Below, piece after piece: positions 27,244-36,910 of a stretch of DNA of 64,000 nt. Below the pieces are notes generated by a model. The model ran no database searches. It was not told where the DNA came from and saw only the letters and a list, made by a program, of their open reading frames with translations. Each line of letters starts with the position of its first letter. Positions within the stretch are counted from its first letter, which is position 1. Source of the stretch: Nostoc desertorum CM1-VF14 (lineage in GTDB: Bacteria > Cyanobacteriota > Cyanobacteriia > Cyanobacteriales > Nostocaceae). Location of the stretch: the NCBI GenBank assembly GCA_019359245.1, contig JAHHHR010000030.1, forward strand, positions 36,827 through 100,826. The letters run 5' to 3'. The position numbers were made by a program, and so were the translations under genes.

Positions 27244-27535
27244 TCAGGCAGAATTTGCTCTATATGCCTGTGTACATAAACTGCATTCAACTACCGTAAC
27301 CAAAGTAGGCAAAATGTGATCCAATGGATCACATTTTTGCTTTAAGTTCTCAAACACTACTGCTGCATCCATTACATTAATAGATAGGGTTGCCGACGGC
27401 TGTAACCAAAGCGATCCCGGCAATATTCCTCAAAGATTTTATGGTAGAGCGGTACAGTAGGCGATCGCCTACATCGCACAATTCTGCCAACGCCTTCCCC
27501 GCCTCAAAAAAGGCTCTTTCCCCACGGCGCTCTAG
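27244..27535 (-). pseudogene. Twice-frameshifted member of the FFEAGKAL family
   Basis: The minus strand reads ERAFFEAGKALAELCD, then LLYRSTIKS; after a one-base shift EEYCRDRFGYSRRQP; after a second shift NVMDAAVVFENLKQKCD and PLDHILPTL, to a stop at 27244. This gives the middle part that is missing from the copies at 25488-25926. The 12-bp hairpin at 27311-27337 is simply coding sequence here. Confidence 0.7.
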
Positions 27536-27710
27536 TTACAGGCGATAAGCGTAGCCATACCGTCAGGCTTATCGCTTTGCTTTGCTCGGTTAATTCTGGA
27601 ACTTTAACAGCAGTAATGGTGATTGTTGCTATCGCTGGGTTTTCCTCTTGAAGAAAATTATTTGATGACAACGTGTTCTATGATCATTGAAAAATCTCTT
27701 TGTTAGCAAA

Positions 27711-28667
27711 ATGTCTAAGCGTAGTTATGCCATTCTAGGAACTGGTGCATTAGGTGGCTTTTATGGTGCAAAACTGCAAAAAGCTGGCTTAGATGTCCAC
27801 TTTTTGCTGAAGAGTGATTATGAATATGTTAGTAAATCTGGTTTGGTTATTGAGTCAAAAGATGGTGATTTCACCTTGGCTCAAATCAACGCCTACAATG
27901 ATATAGAAAAAATGCCACAATGTGATGTGGTGGTGATAGCACTAAAGACGACACAAAACCATTTATTGCCGCAGATGTTACCGCCACTCGTCAGGGATGA
28001 TGGGGTAGTGTTGGTATTGCAAAATGGACTGGCGGTGGAAGAAGAAGTTGCCAAAATAGTTGGCAATGTCAGCATTATTGGTGGGTTGTGTTTTCTTTGT
28101 TCCAATAAAGTCGGAGCCGGACATATCTGTCACCTCGACTATGGACAAATTACCATAGGGGGATATGCTTCTGGCTATGATCCTACTGGGATTACAGATA
28201 AGATGCGGCAAATTGCCGATGACTTGAAGAGTGCTGGTATCTCAATAGAATTAGCTGAAGACTTATTACTAGGGCGATGGAAAAAATTGGTGTGGAATAT
28301 TCCCTATAATGGACTGTCTGTAATTCTCAATGCTAGAACAGATGAATTAATGTCCTATGTTCACACCCGCAAATTAGTTGAACAGTTGATGTATGAAGTT
28401 ACGGCAGGGTCGAAAAGTTGTGGACGCATCATTCCTGATAGCTTCATTCAAACAATGCTGGATTACACCTTGAAGATGAAGCCTTATCGTACCAGTATGA
28501 AAATTGACTACGACGAAAGGCGGCCTATGGAAGTAGAAGCAATTTTCGGGAACCCATTACGGAAAGCGCAAGCAGCAAATGTAGATTTACCGCAGATTAG
28601 CTGTATATACCAGCAGCTAAAGTTTCTGGATGAGATTAGAAGTGTAGGAGATCGGGAAAACGCTTAA
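27711..28667 (+). CDS. Ketopantoate reductase family protein (PanE/ApbA)
   Basis: A 318-aa NADPH-dependent reductase-like protein. The dinucleotide-binding motif GTGALGGFYGAKL lies at residues 10-22 from the ATG at 27711; the frame extends to a TTG at 27687, but that start would push the motif away from the N-terminus. Family hallmarks are VVIALKTTQN, LQNGLAVEEE, and the catalytic Lys region WKKLVWNIPYNGLSVI. The helical C-terminal domain (MKPYRTSMKIDYDERRPMEVEAI) is typical. PanE makes pantoate for CoA synthesis, but cyanobacteria often encode several paralogues, so I do not name it panE. Confidence 0.83.
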   Translation: MSKRSYAILGTGALGGFYGAKLQKAGLDVHFLLKSDYEYVSKSGLVIESKDGDFTLAQINAYNDIEKMPQCDVVVIALKTTQNHLLPQMLPPLVRDDGVVLVLQNGLAVEEEVAKIVGNVSIIGGLCFLCSNKVGAGHICHLDYGQITIGGYASGYDPTGITDKMRQIADDLKSAGISIELAEDLLLGRWKKLVWNIPYNGLSVILNARTDELMSYVHTRKLVEQLMYEVTAGSKSCGRIIPDSFIQTMLDYTLKMKPYRTSMKIDYDERRPMEVEAIFGNPLRKAQAANVDLPQISCIYQQLKFLDEIRSVGDRENA

Positions 28668-28983
28668 TTCCTTCTGTCACTCTGCACTTTGTCCAACGCC
28701 AAGACTCAAAATAAAAATCTTGCAGCAATTGTGGGGTCAATACGGTTCGGTTTTACCCCAAATTTACTGCGTGGCATGAGTTTTTTCATTCGCCGTGGTT
28801 GCGCCTGTGAGCGATCGCTTCAGGGGAGCAATGCGATCGCGATTAGGTGTATTTAAACAGACAAAATATCTGCAATTTGAATGAGGAAAGCTCTGGCGGC
28901 TTGAGACAAAGTTTATAAATACGCTAAAAATAGCTTCTTGGAGAATCATTTAGATGAAAGCACCAGTAAAACGAGGAATACAA
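28668..28983. other. Intergenic with HIP1 sites
   Basis: About 315 bases between two plus-strand reductase genes. Two HIP1-related sites (near 28812 and 28832) and no gene. I see no strong terminator hairpin. Confidence 0.4.
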
Positions 28984-29934
28984 ATGAAATATAGACAATT
29001 GGGAAACAGCGAGTTAAGCGTTTCGGAAATCAGTCTCGGTTCCTGGCTGACTTATGGGGGTGGTGTAGAGCAGCAAAATGCAGAGGCTTGCATACACAAA
29101 GCTTTTGAGGTTGGAATTAATTTTATTGACACTGCAAATGTTTACGCTCAGGGAGGGGCTGAGTCCTTTTTAGGAGAAGTATTGCAAGGGATTGAGCGTT
29201 CAAGTTATGTCTTAGCGACCAAAGTCTTCTTTCCCATGTCAGCCACTGACCGAGGACTCTCAGCAGCCCAAATCAGAAAACAAATTGATGCTTCTTTAAA
29301 GCGACTGCGTACCGATTACGTTGATCTGTACCAATGCCATCGCTACGATCCGAATACACCCTTAGAGGAAACGATGACGGCACTCACTGAGGTAGTGCGT
29401 CAAGGGAAAGCTCGTTACATTGGCTTCAGCGAGTGGAATCAAGGGCAAATCCAAGCAGCGCTTAATCTGGCTGATGTTGAACGCTTTGTTTCCAGTCAAC
29501 CCCAGTATTCTATGCTGTGGCGTAAACCGGAAGCACAAGTGTTTCCATTGTGTGCAGCTAATGGCATTGGTCAGATTGTTTGGTCGCCCTTAGCACAAGG
29601 TGTACTCACAGGCAAATACCAGCCAGGACAAACTCCACCTCCAGATTCTCGTGCTGCAAACGAAAAGATGAATTCGTTTTTGATGGAAGAGTTGTTTAAC
29701 GAGCGCACACTAACAGCAGTACAGAAACTCAAACCGATTGCCCAAGAATTGGGGTTGAGTATGCCACAGTTAGCTTTGGCTTGGGTACTACGAGATGAGC
29801 GTGTGTCTTCAGCAATTATTGGTGCTAGCCGTCCAGAACAAATTGTTGATAACGCTGCTGCATCAGGAGTAGAACTAGATGCAGATGTACTGGCAGCGAT
29901 TGACCAAGTACTGGCATCAGTTGTTCAAAGGTGA
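28984..29934 (+). CDS. Aldo/keto reductase
   Basis: A 316-aa TIM-barrel reductase of the group containing KCNAB-like and YghZ-like enzymes. It has the catalytic tetrad pattern: Asp in NFIDTANVYAQGGAE, Tyr in the same segment, Lys in LATKVF and His in YQCHRYD. The NADPH-binding C-terminal segment is SSAIIGASRPEQI. The frame opens at 28954 but the ATG at 28984 (MKYRQLGNSELSVSEI) matches the usual N-terminus. Substrate unknown; reduction of aldehydes is the generic role. Confidence 0.88.
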   Translation: MKYRQLGNSELSVSEISLGSWLTYGGGVEQQNAEACIHKAFEVGINFIDTANVYAQGGAESFLGEVLQGIERSSYVLATKVFFPMSATDRGLSAAQIRKQIDASLKRLRTDYVDLYQCHRYDPNTPLEETMTALTEVVRQGKARYIGFSEWNQGQIQAALNLADVERFVSSQPQYSMLWRKPEAQVFPLCAANGIGQIVWSPLAQGVLTGKYQPGQTPPPDSRAANEKMNSFLMEELFNERTLTAVQKLKPIAQELGLSMPQLALAWVLRDERVSSAIIGASRPEQIVDNAAASGVELDADVLAAIDQVLASVVQR

Positions 29935-30029
29935 GGAAAGTAGCTAATTCTCGGTGCGAACCCAAAAGCTTTTTTGTTGTCTTGCCCAAATAAGATAATT
30001 TGTGGTGTATCGCTGCTCTTGCGAATTCA

Positions 30030-30120
30030 GGCGTTGCATAAATTCGGGATGAGTGGGCGGTTGAAACCATTGAAAACTTGTGACAAATAGAGCTAAATTA
30101 TAGCTCTATTCAGCAACGCC
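30030..30120. mobile_element. Possible 91-bp MITE
   Basis: Ends are exact inverted repeats (ggcgttgc at 30030-30037 and gcaacgcc at 30113-30120). Inside is a 9-bp hairpin (aatagagct/agctctatt, 30086-30110). Size, terminal repeats and the absence of a gene fit a miniature inverted-repeat element. Confidence 0.5.
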
Positions 30121-30141
30121 AAATAATTATTGGAAAATTCT

Positions 30142-30522
30142 ATGGCAGACTTAAGCGGTAATTGGTTAGGAACTTATTGGCAAGATGAAATACCAAGCCG
30201 ATTTGAAGCAACCTTTGTGCAGAGTGGAAATGTTTTCAATGGTTCTATTTTGGATGATAATTATTTAGGAGAAGCGACTGTTAATGGTGAAATTATTGGG
30301 CGTAGTATCAGCTTTACAAAGCGTTATCTAATGACCTCATATGCACCAGTTGCATACACTGGAACAGTCTCAGAAAATGAAGATTATATTCAGGGAAAGT
30401 GGAGCATTGGTTTTAACTACTTTGGTTTATGGGAAGCGCGACGAAATGGAGAGAATCTGATTGTAGATTTACAAACTCGGCTGGAGAAGCAAACTTTATT
30501 AACAACTTCAAAAAACACATAA
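30142..30522 (+). CDS. Hypothetical beta-rich protein, about 126 aa
   Basis: I do not recognise the family. Alternating hydrophobic residues and Gly turns (SGNWLGTYWQDEIPSRFEAT, NGEIIGRSISFTKRYL, YTGTVSENEDYIQGKW) suggest a small antiparallel beta barrel or lipocalin-like fold. The ATG at 30142 is better than the upstream TTG at 30130. The last residues (LQTRLEKQTLLTTSKNT) overlap a groEL fragment in another frame, so the natural C-terminus may be altered. Confidence 0.6.
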   Translation: MADLSGNWLGTYWQDEIPSRFEATFVQSGNVFNGSILDDNYLGEATVNGEIIGRSISFTKRYLMTSYAPVAYTGTVSENEDYIQGKWSIGFNYFGLWEARRNGENLIVDLQTRLEKQTLLTTSKNT

Positions 30523-30650
30523 CCCGCGCCCTTTATGCTCCACTCACAACGATTGCGGAAAATGCTGGTCAAAATGGTGCGATTATCGCAGAGCGAATTA
30601 AGGAGAAGGAATTTAACGTCGGCTATGATGCAGCGAGCGATGTTTCTTAG
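30507..30650 (+). pseudogene. Fragment of groEL (chaperonin), C-terminal part
   Basis: One plus-strand frame reads HITRALYAPLTTIAENAGQN and goes on to GAIIAERIKEKEFNVGYDAA before a stop. This matches the RAL.APL..IAENAG..G..I.E...E....GY.AA block of the GroEL apical-equatorial junction. Only about 47 codons remain. It is fused to nothing and must be a transposed or deleted piece of a chaperonin gene. Confidence 0.8.
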
Positions 30651-31215
30651 TACTTTCTTAGAAAATACAAATAATTTATTTTCGCCGATTTTATGATCAT
30701 TTTGGTTCAACTATAAAGAGTTTATAAGACTTTTAATGATAGCTAGTTACACCACGAATTTACAGCCCCCTCAAAGTTAACACCAACTTACTCCTGACCC
30801 AAATATCCATTCCAAAACCGCTCATTATCAGCCATACTGACAGCTTCACTAAGCTTAGAAACTAGCTCAAATCAATCTTGATCTAGTATTTAGTTTTTTC
30901 TGGATTTGAGCATTAGCAATGTGTTTACAATTCTGCGCTAACAAATAGTTCTAATTGGAAACTGTTTGCCTTTAATCACAATAGACACACAGTCAAGCCA
31001 CTCAAACGGCTGATACCAAGCACCCAAGTTGGGTTGGATTTCCCAAAATTCGGTTGAGCGGAAAATGCGAACTTAGAAAATCACCGTAAAGATACGAACT
31101 TGTATCCCACTTATAACCTATTCATAACCTCTCTATCATCGATAATCCGGTAGTCTAAATTGCTGACTGGAATGATATGGTTAGAAGCTACTTGTCAAAA
31201 ATAATTGAGGATATA
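30651..31215. other. Intergenic, no recognised feature
   Basis: About 565 bases with stops in all frames. The last part (from 31090) is AT-rich and could hold a promoter. Nothing else found. Confidence 0.35.
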
Positions 31216-31344
31216 ATGACGACCAAGTTTGGCTATTCAGTGTTACGACGCTTTACTACTACACATTTGCTGCGTAAAGTGTGTTTAGTCGCCCTGACTT
31301 TACCGTTCCTGGCATCTGCAACCACTAGTTTGGTTTACTTATAA
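31216..31344 (+). CDS. Short secretory leader-like ORF, 42 aa
   Basis: The frame starts with ATG and reads MTTKFGYSVLRRFTTTHLLR, then KVCLVALTLPFLASATTS, a textbook signal peptide, and stops four residues later. It is probably the N-terminal stump of a larger exported protein. Its end overlaps the tail of the convergent collagen-like gene by 20 bases. Confidence 0.35.
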   Translation: MTTKFGYSVLRRFTTTHLLRKVCLVALTLPFLASATTSLVYL

Positions 31345-32887
31345 GCCTTAAGATATCTGTTAGTGCCGTTCCTGAGTAGTATTGGATATCGGGAGAATCA
31401 GAAACTTTATCTACAACGAAGCCAATTTTCATTCCAGATGTATAGGTGACTCCAGAACGGGTGGTTTGTTCAATGAGAATTTCATACTCAACAGGTTGCC
31501 CTGCTTGAAGCCAAGGATCAAAGCGATCGCCCAAATTGATCTGATAAGCATCGGCCCAGTGAGGATAGGGTCGATGTGGAACAAGTGGGTAAGACATCTC
31601 GCTGACTTTGGAGTTGTTCTGGGACAAAATAATTGTCAGTTTAACTGCTTTTAACTCGCCTAGAAGCTTACCTTCATCTAAAAGAGTAAAATTGCGGGGA
31701 TCGGGGAAGCGATCAAATTCTTTAAATTTAAAACGCCCTAAGCGTTTGGGGTGGATACCTCCGGTAATTGCAATTTCGGTTTGTTTTTGCGAATTATTGA
31801 GTTTATATTCCAATGTGCCTGGAATATAAAATTGCAATTTTCCCGATTCAGTAATTTCAGCTTTGAGCGGAGGATCTCCTAAATCTTGTGGGGGTTTAAC
31901 AGTTTGCCAAGACACTTTAAAAGAACTTTGGACGGTTTCTAATAAACGATAACTATCTCGGACATCCGAACCAGTACCAAGTAGGCTCCGTAGTCCCGTT
32001 TTTTTCGACAAATTTTTCTTGATCAGCCCAATGCTTCGATCGACTAACAGGCTAACGCGATTGCTATAACTAATTTGTTCTTGAGGAATTTCTGTACCCT
32101 TGACTAACAATACTTGACCGTAACTACCAGGTTCCCCATCTCTACCGTTGCGTCCCGGTTGACCAATAAGGCCATTCTCACAAGTAAAATCTCTCTGCTG
32201 TGATAGACCAATATATTTCCAGCCATAGCGGTAGTTTGGATCTAAATTTGGAAGCTGCTGGGGTCGATTTTGTTGTTCATCATAGAACGCATCACCCGAA
32301 CAGCGAAATAATTCTCTTTTAATTTCTTTCCACTCGGCATTAGCTATATTGATTTGTTGCGCCATCAATGCCCAAGTGCAATAATTTACAGTCCAGCGCG
32401 GTTGAGTACAGTTACATCCACTACCTGCTTGTCCGCCCTTTCCTGCAACACCTGCTCTCCCGCCCCGATTACGTAACACCACATTCTTGAGTTGAGATAA
32501 TGACTCAAAGTAAACAGTAGCATTACCGCCACCACCACCATGACCGCCATGACCACCATTACCGCCATTGCCGCCTTTAGCACCGCATACATTCACTGTC
32601 ACATTCTGGGGCTGTTGGCATCCAGAAGCTTGTTCACCAGAGGTAGCAGATTCTCCCGCTTCGCCATCTGTGCCTGAGAGGTCAATCGGTTGTAGTTGTT
32701 CGCTAGCGCGAATTATTTGCTCTGATGCAGAGTTCCCATCTCGTCCAGATCGACCATCTACACCATTTCTACCAGCTTGTCCAAAAGTTTGTACTTCAGC
32801 AGCAACAACATTGACAGCTAGAGCATTAACAGTTGTTGCCAGAAGGCATAGTTTGAGAATGTATTGAAGCGGCTGATTAATATTCAC
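31325..32887 (-). CDS. Exported collagen-like Gly-rich protein
   Basis: A 520-aa protein if the GTG at 32887 is used. That start gives a good signal peptide (NINQPLQYILKLCLLATTVN, ending AVNVVAAEV). It is followed by collagen-like Gly-x-y runs (GQAGRNGVDGRSGRDG), a Gly/His-rich stretch (GGNGGHGGHGGGGGNA), a Cys-bearing loop (GSGCNCTQP), another Gly-rich part (GLIQPGRNGRDGEPG-like) and a C-terminal beta domain (about 330-520). The frame continues upstream to 33268, but that part is a separate haemagglutinin fragment. Surface structural protein is the likely role. Confidence 0.72.
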   Translation of the reverse strand: MNINQPLQYILKLCLLATTVNALAVNVVAAEVQTFGQAGRNGVDGRSGRDGNSASEQIIRASEQLQPIDLSGTDGEAGESATSGEQASGCQQPQNVTVNVCGAKGGNGGNGGHGGHGGGGGNATVYFESLSQLKNVVLRNRGGRAGVAGKGGQAGSGCNCTQPRWTVNYCTWALMAQQINIANAEWKEIKRELFRCSGDAFYDEQQNRPQQLPNLDPNYRYGWKYIGLSQQRDFTCENGLIGQPGRNGRDGEPGSYGQVLLVKGTEIPQEQISYSNRVSLLVDRSIGLIKKNLSKKTGLRSLLGTGSDVRDSYRLLETVQSSFKVSWQTVKPPQDLGDPPLKAEITESGKLQFYIPGTLEYKLNNSQKQTEIAITGGIHPKRLGRFKFKEFDRFPDPRNFTLLDEGKLLGELKAVKLTIILSQNNSKVSEMSYPLVPHRPYPHWADAYQINLGDRFDPWLQAGQPVEYEILIEQTTRSGVTYTSGMKIGFVVDKVSDSPDIQYYSGTALTDILRLISKPN

Positions 32888-32989
32888 ACAAGTCAAATAA
32901 ATTAAATAAAACTTTTGATATAGCAATCCTAAATGAGTTACGAACTGGGGTTTAAGTTGGGTAAAGCCAGTCATCATTGTTTTGTTAGG

Positions 32990-33268
32990 TACTTTAATAC
33001 TTAAAGGATTATGAAAATAAGCACTACTGTCGGTAAGTACATCTAATTCAGAGAAGCTGTGAAACAAGTTATCGCCTACTTGAGTACCACTCTGGATAAT
33101 TCTAAAGCTGTCAGCGATCTCGACATTATAATAATTAACAATAGAGGCATCTGGAGTAATTTGAGCCAACGCATAACTTTCAGGTAAAATACTGGCCCCA
33201 GTTATAGCAATACTAAATAAACTTCTCCAACAAGTAAAACGCCAGCTAAATATTACACGCCTCCACAA
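32990..33268 (-). pseudogene. N-terminal stump of a TPS-type haemagglutinin
   Basis: The upstream part of the frame reads ILPESYALAQITPDASIVNY and later GTQVGDNLFHSFSELDV plus SSAYFHNP. This is the pattern of the haemagglutination-activity (two-partner secretion) domain at the N-terminus of large exoproteins. It breaks off after roughly 90 residues and runs into non-coding sequence. Confidence 0.65.
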
Positions 33269-34099
33269 CTATTACCAGTATTAAAGACTAGTCAAGCATC
33301 AATCAGGTTACAAAGTTTTTATTATTTAGCAATTAACCTAATAAAGTTTCATTCTCAAACTCAAATTTTTCGCAAAAATTTAAAAATTTTACAAACCTTT
33401 ACAAACATAGCCCTCGAACTACGACGAACGCTACTCATCTCACTTCACCAGTACCCCATCCACACAAGCAATACCCCACTGCGGAAACTTCGCCAGCAAC
33501 TTCTTGATCACAATTTGTAAAGCCGGATCATTCTGCCAGCACAAGAGCAAGTACTCGAAGCCCAGATTCTGCCCCGAATTCGCTGCAATGTTTGAGTTTC
33601 TGCATACGCTCCGGTCGCACATTTGACCTCGCTACAATCAGGTAATAATGGCAGTATGTAGACTTGTCAGATTGCAAATTAATTGCTCTTGGTTTTTATC
33701 TGTTAATACTTGAGTTTGTTTGGTAAGAAATAAATTTTTATTTTTTCTATCTTTACCTTGCTAACTGATGATTTAGCTCGATTTATTCCCCAAAACCTTA
33801 TTGTTACGTCCATTAACCGCTTACGATCGCAATCTGTTAGAATCGCTAAAATCATTGTATAGTAAGCCTTTCCTATTTACGGATAAATCTATGATTTTCA
33901 CTTCAGTATTTATGTTTTTATCAGTCTCTTATTTATCTTTCAGCCTTCGGATAATACGTTATTATCCTCTGTTTTGAGATTTAGTTCACTGATGTATAAA
34001 ATATCTTTTCCTAGATTTTATTTATCTCAATGATTTTTCTGCACTTGTGAGAAAATCAATAACTTAGTATTGTGTGCACAAAGAATTAGAAAAGTTTAA
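33269..34099. other. Intergenic with a possible gene remnant
   Basis: About 830 bases. A 60-codon minus-strand frame at 33440-33622 contains DPALQIVIKKLLAKFPQWG, which looks coding-like and may be a fragment of a larger gene; I cannot name it. The rest is AT-rich and empty. Confidence 0.4.
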
Positions 34100-36910
34100 T
34101 CATTTGGTTTTTAATGAATGCTTTAGGGGAATTGTAATTATAAATTCTGTACCTTTATTAGGAAAGGAAATACATTCTAATGTTCCCTCATGTTTTTGAG
34201 TAATTATTTGGTAACTAATAGATAAGCCTAAGCCTGTGCCTTTCCCGACTGGTTTTGTGGTAAAAAAGGGGTCAAACAGTTGCTTTTGAATATTTTCCGG
34301 GATACCACGCCCATTATCAGCAATAGAAATAATTACTAATTGCTGGTCAGCAATAAAACTAGTACAAATGCAAATCTGGGGAATATTAGTGGTTTTTTCA
34401 CCGAGAATCGATTCTTCTAAAGCATCGATTGCATTTGCAATAATATTCATAAACACCTGATTGAGTTGTCCAGGGTAACATTCTACCAATGGTAAATTGC
34501 TGTATTCCTTGATGAGTTTAATCGCTGGATAATTAGCTGTAGCTTTGAGGCGATGCTCTAGGAGCATCAAGGTACTATCAATACCCTCGTGAATGTTTAC
34601 TGCCTTCTTCTCTGCCTGATCTAGGCGAGAAAAGTTACGTAAAGATTGTACAATTTCTGTAATTCTTTCAGCACCAATTCTCATAGAAGTTAGTAACTTT
34701 GGTAAGTCTTCTATTAAGAAATCAATATCTATGGCTTGTGCTTGCTTTTGGATTTGGGCTACTGGGTTAGGATAGTATTGCTGGTATAGTTGCAGCAGTT
34801 CAAGTAAATCTTGGGTGTACTGATTGGCAGGGGTTAAATTACCATAGATAAAATTCACGGGGTTATTGATTTCGTGAGCTACACCTGCCACTAACTGCCC
34901 CAAACTAGACATTTTTTCACTCTGCACCAGTTGGGATGCTAGCAGCTTTGCTTCTTGTTGTAGTTGTGCTTGTGATTGTCGTAATCTTTCCTCTGCTTGT
35001 TTGCGTTTAGTAATGTCGTGAAGAATAACGACATATTCTTGAAAATCTTGATGCGGTCGGTCGGAAATAGAAATTTCCAAAGTTTGGACACCAGCTTTGT
35101 GGAACAGAGTGTGTTCACTTCGCTTTGTCCATTGCTGTGGATAGTCAGGAAATCCAAATATCCATTTGCTGAGGTGATTTCCTAGCAACTCAAATGGTTT
35201 GATATCAAAAATAGATTCAGTTGCTGGGTTTGCCTGCCTGATACTACCCTGCTCATCCAAGACCAAAATACCATCCTGGGCAACAGTAAACAGGTGTTCG
35301 GCAGCTTCTCGTGCCTCTGCAATGGCTACTACTTGGGGTAAAGTTGTCCAACAGGCTATAGCTACTCCTATAAATGCCACTGTCATCAGCAACACAACGA
35401 ATAAATTTTCATCTGTAGCCTTTGTTGCCGTGTTAAGGTTAGCACCAAATAACCAGCCCGTTGTGACTGCACTGCATATTAAAATAATTAGGATGCTTAC
35501 CTGGAGTATGACAGAATCCTTAATAATTATTGAAGAGCGTGCGCGGTAATGTCGCCTCCACCAACTTAAATGAAAAGGCGGGAAGTTAACGTTACGGATT
35601 AGCGTATCAATTCCGATAATCCCAATCGGAAATATTAGACCAATCAGGAAATTTATCCAACCCCAGGCAACCCCCCCCACCAATAAAACCACAATTTCTA
35701 ACAGCAGAATGCCCAAAGATATTCGAGGAAACAAAACTTCTGGACGATTGCGCCCCAACCAAAGCCCTAAATGCAACAACATAAAGGAGGCAAACCAACC
35801 GATATTTCCCACTGCTACAATTTGGGTTACATTTGCCCAAATCAGATAAAGGCAGCAAAGCACCAAAGTTAAGCTCAGAGCAGGCACAAACACGCCTCGA
35901 CGTGACACAGCAGAAAAGACTGGTGAAATATGGTTATCTAAGGCAAGTTGATACAAAATTCTAGGGCAATTAGAAACTACTGTTGCAGAACCTAACAAAG
36001 AAGCAGACACCAATAGAAAGGTGATGTTAATTTGGGCCCAGCTTCCCCAAAAGGGTTTGGAAGCCGCTACAAGATTCAAAAAAGCATTATCATCCAGACC
36101 TGGCGCTGTTGCTAACCGCATCATCACCCAAGACCCGCCGATAAAAACAATTGGCATCATCCAAGCAGCAATATCCAAAAAGCGCAGCGTTTGTTTGGGA
36201 TGACGGCTATCTGCGACAAAGGAAGAAGCCGTTTCACAACTATAAGTAGCGTAGGAAACGAAAAAGAACCACTTTGCCCAATCCACGAAGCTCAAAGATG
36301 ACCAACTATTAGGAAAAAATCCAGGGCTAGCACTAGAGAAAGTTAGCCAGCCAAGACCTTGTACACAAAAGGTAGTTAGTAGTCCAAAAGCTGGAATCGC
36401 AAAAAATAAATGCAAAATACTCAGTGCACGAGTACCACTAAACGCCACTACAAACGGCAGTAGTGTAAAGCCAATGTCCAAAAATAATTTAGGACAGGCA
36501 ATGCCTAGCGATTCTAAATTCACTCTAATTAAATCAGTGAGAACGAGAGTATTAACTGATAAGTAAGAAATCCAGTTAAGAAGGTATCCAATTGCAGCAT
36601 AGCGAGCTAGTCCAGGGTAGCGTTTGAGCAGATGGCTAACATAGTTGGGCGTTCCTCCTGCCACATTAATAAAATACATTCCTAAACGCTTGACCTGATA
36701 GTTAATCAGCATCCCAACAATTACAGCAGGTATCCAAACAAAAATAGCTTGTGAACCAAGAGCAGCATGAATTGCAGGAACTAATGCTACCCACGAAATA
36801 TGAGCTGTCAAACCGAAGCCCCAGCTTTCAACAGCACTTAGGCTTCTAGTTAAGCGAGGGTATGAAGATTGGCTTACTGATGTATTGTCTTGTTTGAGCA
36901 TGATAGGCAA
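34100..36910 (-). CDS. APC-type permease fused to PAS-histidine kinase
   Basis: A 936-aa protein. Residues 1-500 form an amino-acid-polyamine-organocation type transporter with about 12 helices (SAVESWGFGLTAHISW at the start, later AGGTPNYVSHLLKRYPGLARY). Two more hydrophobic segments (about 470-520) lead to a PAS domain (about 530-640, TVAQDGILVLDEQGSIRQAN). The kinase has the H-box AGVAHEINNPVNFIYG with His679, N-box NIIANAIDAL, and G-boxes DNGRGIP and GKGTGLGLSI. Such transporter-kinase fusions act as sensors that read substrate binding or flux. It is followed on the same strand by no regulator; the decarboxylase lies 240 bases upstream. Confidence 0.9.
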   Translation of the reverse strand: MPIMLKQDNTSVSQSSYPRLTRSLSAVESWGFGLTAHISWVALVPAIHAALGSQAIFVWIPAVIVGMLINYQVKRLGMYFINVAGGTPNYVSHLLKRYPGLARYAAIGYLLNWISYLSVNTLVLTDLIRVNLESLGIACPKLFLDIGFTLLPFVVAFSGTRALSILHLFFAIPAFGLLTTFCVQGLGWLTFSSASPGFFPNSWSSLSFVDWAKWFFFVSYATYSCETASSFVADSRHPKQTLRFLDIAAWMMPIVFIGGSWVMMRLATAPGLDDNAFLNLVAASKPFWGSWAQINITFLLVSASLLGSATVVSNCPRILYQLALDNHISPVFSAVSRRGVFVPALSLTLVLCCLYLIWANVTQIVAVGNIGWFASFMLLHLGLWLGRNRPEVLFPRISLGILLLEIVVLLVGGVAWGWINFLIGLIFPIGIIGIDTLIRNVNFPPFHLSWWRRHYRARSSIIIKDSVILQVSILIILICSAVTTGWLFGANLNTATKATDENLFVVLLMTVAFIGVAIACWTTLPQVVAIAEAREAAEHLFTVAQDGILVLDEQGSIRQANPATESIFDIKPFELLGNHLSKWIFGFPDYPQQWTKRSEHTLFHKAGVQTLEISISDRPHQDFQEYVVILHDITKRKQAEERLRQSQAQLQQEAKLLASQLVQSEKMSSLGQLVAGVAHEINNPVNFIYGNLTPANQYTQDLLELLQLYQQYYPNPVAQIQKQAQAIDIDFLIEDLPKLLTSMRIGAERITEIVQSLRNFSRLDQAEKKAVNIHEGIDSTLMLLEHRLKATANYPAIKLIKEYSNLPLVECYPGQLNQVFMNIIANAIDALEESILGEKTTNIPQICICTSFIADQQLVIISIADNGRGIPENIQKQLFDPFFTTKPVGKGTGLGLSISYQIITQKHEGTLECISFPNKGTEFIITIPLKHSLKTK

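Noticed and set aside
27311..27337. 12-bp perfect hairpin resembling a terminator
   Set aside because: It is part of the decayed coding sequence (CDPLDHIL) and has no functional position.
35199..35549. 116-codon plus-strand frame within the permease-kinase gene
   Set aside because: Antisense shadow of a strongly supported coding region.
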